A stretch of 24,884 bases of DNA from CAZYWA01 sp964650975 [NCBI: uncultured bacterium]. GTDB lineage: Bacteria > JADJOY01. The position numbers were made by a program, and so were the translations under genes. Where the stretch lies: the NCBI GenBank assembly GCA_964650975.1, contig CAZYWA010000045.1, positions 1 to 24,884 of the forward strand. The letters run 5' to 3'. Below are positions 23,248 through 24,884 of this stretch, piece after piece; the first letter of the stretch is position 1, and each line of letters begins with the position of its first letter. The notes below the pieces were generated by a model that was not told the origin of the DNA, did no database searches, and was given only the letters and a program-made list of their open reading frames with translations.

Positions 23248-23454
23248 CTAGCGCCTGCGCGGCCCGCTCGGCGCGCGCGCCCATGGGCGCGCCTCCGGTG
23301 CCGGCGGGTGGTTCACCAGCTCCATCATCTGCGCGAAGGCTTCCGGCGGGAGAGCGACCTCGGTCTCGGGGATCGCTGCCGGCGGGACCGATGAAGCTTT
23401 GCTTGCCGACGTCTTCTTGTTCTTGAGCGCGCGGCGCTTCGCTGGGCGGCTCAT
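23248..23454 (-). CDS. Small basic hypothetical protein
   Basis: The 68-residue product has a Lys/Arg/Ser/Ala-rich N-terminus (1-25) and then PETEVALPPEAFAQMMELVNHPPAPE, a segment faintly like the toxin-binding C-terminus of TacA/DUF1778 antitoxins (L-x-x-E-x-F-x-x-x-L-x-x-P-P-x-P). No adjacent GNAT toxin is seen, so the resemblance is not proof. The start ATG has no strong Shine-Dalgarno, and the last codons run through an 18-bp palindrome. It may be a real small gene or a chance open frame in GC-rich DNA. Confidence 0.4.
   Translation of the reverse strand: MSRPAKRRALKNKKTSASKASSVPPAAIPETEVALPPEAFAQMMELVNHPPAPEARPWARAPSGPRRR
23275..23292. repeat. 18-bp perfect palindrome
   Basis: GCGCGCCCATGGGCGCGC is a perfect palindrome inside the 3' end of the small basic ORF, about 95 bp after the Enzyme I-like stop. 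It contains an NcoI-type CCATGG core and could form a cruciform or simply reflect GC-rich composition. Confidence 0.5.
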
Positions 23455-23544
23455 CGGTCAGACACAGCCCCGCCGCGATTCCATGCATGGCTCGGGACGA
23501 GGCGAGGAATCTCTCGATGACGCGACCAAAGGAAAACCGAAACC

Positions 23545-23866
23545 ATGAGCAGAGCCGAGCTGGACGAGACCAAGGCCCACGAGACCATCATCGAGACGCT
23601 CCTGCGCGACGGCCGAGGCGTCCGGGCCGTTGGTTCGAGTCGACCCCCGAGAGCTGTGGCTCGGGTCACGGGCCACCATCGCCCATTTCCAGGTCGATAG
23701 CGAATCGCCGCTGGCGGCGGTGGTGTCTCACTTTGCCGACATGGTCCGATGCCTAAGATCGGCAAACCGCGACACCACCGTCGCGGCCGGAGGGAGGCTA
23801 CAAGCGCGATTCGATCGCGTTCTGGAGATCGCGGACGCACGATTCGGCCGTGAGCTGCTGCCCTGA
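23545..23866 (+). pseudogene. Possible small gene interrupted by a frameshift
   Basis: An ATG at 23545 (AAGGAAAA upstream) opens MSRAELDETKAHETIIETLL, 51 codons to a TAG at 23698-23700. Near 23625 a shift into the next frame gives a continuation that reads more like a protein (LVRVDPRELWLGSRATIAHF and AAVVSHFADMVRCL) to a TGA at 23866. I do not recognise a family. The tail overlaps the end of the minus-strand lipoprotein gene and a large inverted repeat lies inside, so this is speculative: either a decayed gene, a sequencing error, or two chance frames. Confidence 0.25.
23719..23779. repeat. 61-bp inverted repeat (21-bp arms, 19-nt loop)
   Basis: The arms at 23719-23739 and 23759-23779 are inverse partners at 17 of 21 positions: nine perfect pairs (GGTGGTGTC), a 4-nt internal mismatch, then eight perfect pairs (TTTGCCGA). 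It lies 18 bp past the stop of the minus-strand lipoprotein gene. It may be a bidirectional terminator or a remnant of a mobile palindromic element. Confidence 0.65.
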
Positions 23867-24202
23867 AGTCGACACCGGCGCGGGCTCCCCCTCGGTGCGC
23901 CGCCGGATGGCGCCGGCGCTCCACTCGCCTTCGCGATCGCAGCGGATCTCGGCGCGGCTCACGTCGGGGGGAACCACGATCTTCACCGCGTACGGTCCCA
24001 TGTGCCCCTTGAGCACCCGGCCGCGCGCGTCCGACATCTCGATCTGAGCCTGGGCCCTCATCGCATCTTCCGCAGCCTGGAAGATCACGGCGCCGTCCGG
24101 CCCCGAGACCTCCATCGCCGCCGCCGGGTGGGAGTCGGACGCCGTCGACGAGCAGCCGGCGAGCAGTACCGCTCCGATCCATAGGCCGTGTCTCGTTCTC
24201 AT
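23798..24202 (-). CDS. Small putative lipoprotein
   Basis: The product has 134 residues. The lipobox LLAGC puts the lipidated Cys at residue 17; a Ser/Ala stretch and a helical region (about 45-60: AVIFQAAEDAMRAQAQIEM) follow, then a beta-like part (AVKIVVPPDVSRAEIRCDREGEW) and a C-terminal helix with a second pair of Cys. I do not recognise a family. The ATG at 24202 has GAGGGGAG about 5 nt upstream and overlaps the stop of the upstream kinase gene (ATGA), so expression is coupled to a sugar kinase with no obvious functional link. Confidence 0.75.
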   Translation of the reverse strand: MRTRHGLWIGAVLLAGCSSTASDSHPAAAMEVSGPDGAVIFQAAEDAMRAQAQIEMSDARGRVLKGHMGPYAVKIVVPPDVSRAEIRCDREGEWSAGAIRRRTEGEPAPVSTSGQQLTAESCVRDLQNAIESRL

Positions 24203-24884
24203 GGTGCTCCCCTCGACCGGGTGCCTCGGGCCTTCCGGCGCGGGCCGCCCTCCCAAAGACGGAACCCGCCCTTCGCAGCGTTCTCGTTGGTGCCCAGGCG
24301 CGCCCCCGCGGGAGCGTGCTTGAGCAGCTTGGCGTTGCCGCCGCCCAGCACCACCTCGTCGGCCTGCAGCGCGGCCACCAGGCGCTCGACCACGTCCGCC
24401 ACCGACCGGCGCCACTTTTTCTTGCCGCGTCGCTCGAGGCCCAGGTCGCCCAGGTAGTGCTCGTAGCTGTGCCCGTGCCGGTAGGGCAGGTGCGCGAGCT
24501 CCATCGGCTCGAGCATGCCGTCGACGATCATCGCGGAGCCGAGGCCGGTGCCGAGGCCGAGGAAGAGCATCCTGCCCCCGCGATAGCTCCCCAGCGCCTG
24601 CATCGCCGCGTCGTTGATGATCTTGACCGGCCGTCCGAACGCCTTGCGGAAGTCGAAGGCCACCCATCCGCCGCCCAGATTGTGGGGCTCCGCGACGATC
24701 CGGCCGTGAATCACTGGACCCGGAAAGCCGATCGACACGGCGTCGTATTTCCACCCAGCCGTGAGCTCGCGGACCGCCTTCACCATCTGCCGCGCCGTCA
24801 TCGACGGTCCCGACGGGATCCTGCGCAGGGCTCGCCGGCCGGTGGCGATCACCTTGACGTGGGTGCCGCCGACGTCGACCACGA
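24199..24884 (-). CDS. ROK-family / polyphosphate-glucokinase-like sugar kinase, 5' truncated
   Basis: About 227 residues are visible; the first codons run off the window's right edge. The phosphate-binding motif VDVGGTHVK is at the start, followed by SIGFPGPV, the catalytic Asp in IINDAAMQALG, and LFLGLGTGLGSAMIVDG, then a M-E-L-A-H-L motif typical of polyphosphate glucokinases. The short length and the HGHSYEHYLGDLGLER segment also fit PPGK better than NagC/XylR-like ROK proteins, which carry a DNA-binding head. It should phosphorylate glucose using polyphosphate and/or ATP. A VVLGGGNAKLLK segment lies near the C-terminus. Its TGA overlaps the lipoprotein start. Confidence 0.88.
   Translation of the reverse strand, partial: VVDVGGTHVKVIATGRRALRRIPSGPSMTARQMVKAVRELTAGWKYDAVSIGFPGPVIHGRIVAEPHNLGGGWVAFDFRKAFGRPVKIINDAAMQALGSYRGGRMLFLGLGTGLGSAMIVDGMLEPMELAHLPYRHGHSYEHYLGDLGLERRGKKKWRRSVADVVERLVAALQADEVVLGGGNAKLLKHAPAGARLGTNENAAKGGFRLWEGGPRRKARGTRSRGAP

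Noticed and set aside
23248-23454. TacA-GNAT toxin-antitoxin module
   Set aside because: The small ORF's C-terminal segment is only faintly TacA-like, it lacks the ribbon-helix-helix part, and no acetyltransferase toxin is adjacent.
23719-23779. Integron attC site
   Set aside because: The arms do not end in RYYYAAC/GTTRRRY core sites and no cassette array or integrase is present.

Overview
The window is about 24.9 kb of very GC-rich, densely coding bacterial DNA. It encodes a Gram-negative envelope toolkit: an Mla/MCE lipid transporter, a type II secretion/type IV pilus ATPase, several lipoproteins and system II cytochrome c maturation. Abundant two-component, PATAN (DUF4388) and EAL signalling proteins, with no recognisable enteric-type operons, suggest a deltaproteobacterial-grade lineage (Myxococcota, Desulfobacterota or Binatota). 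This is an inference from gene content; no rRNA or tRNA gene was seen. No CRISPR array, insertion sequence or prophage was seen.

Left part (1-5.3 kb): the 3' part of a receiver-PATAN response regulator on the plus strand faces a minus-strand operon of gspE/pilB-like ATPase, EAL phosphodiesterase and HEAT-repeat protein. These three are translationally coupled (4-nt overlap, then a 3-nt gap). Between the convergent units lie two 70-bp palindromic repeat copies exactly 100 bp apart. Next (5.5-8.4 kb, minus) come a fused CcsBA cytochrome c synthetase and a YgbA-type cysteine-rich protein of the nitric-oxide-stress family. At 8.5-10.0 kb (minus) is a soluble NarX-like histidine kinase with a NarL-like regulator whose receiver domain lacks its N-terminal part. 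Divergent from it is a secreted glucose/sorbosone-dehydrogenase-fold protein with PKD and other beta-sandwich modules.

Middle (12.5-16.6 kb, minus): a GT4 glycosyltransferase, a secreted GHL15-like putative glycoside hydrolase and a stand-alone acyl carrier protein with a C-terminal tail. Two hairpins separate the first two genes. At 16.8-20.3 kb (minus) is a compact four-gene Mla/MCE operon: STAS-MlaE, MlaF, MlaD and a PqiC-like lipoprotein.

Right part (20.4-24.9 kb): divergent from mlaE, a KirBac-type inward-rectifier K+ channel overlaps by 8 bp a PTS Enzyme I that carries a C-terminal UBP-type zinc finger. This fusion, and its coupling to a K+ channel, is the most unusual item in the window. 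A poorly coding stretch of about 600 bp follows, with a small basic ORF, a possibly frameshifted small gene and a 61-bp inverted repeat. The window ends in a minus-strand pair: a 5'-truncated ROK/polyphosphate-glucokinase-like kinase whose stop overlaps the start of a small lipoprotein gene.
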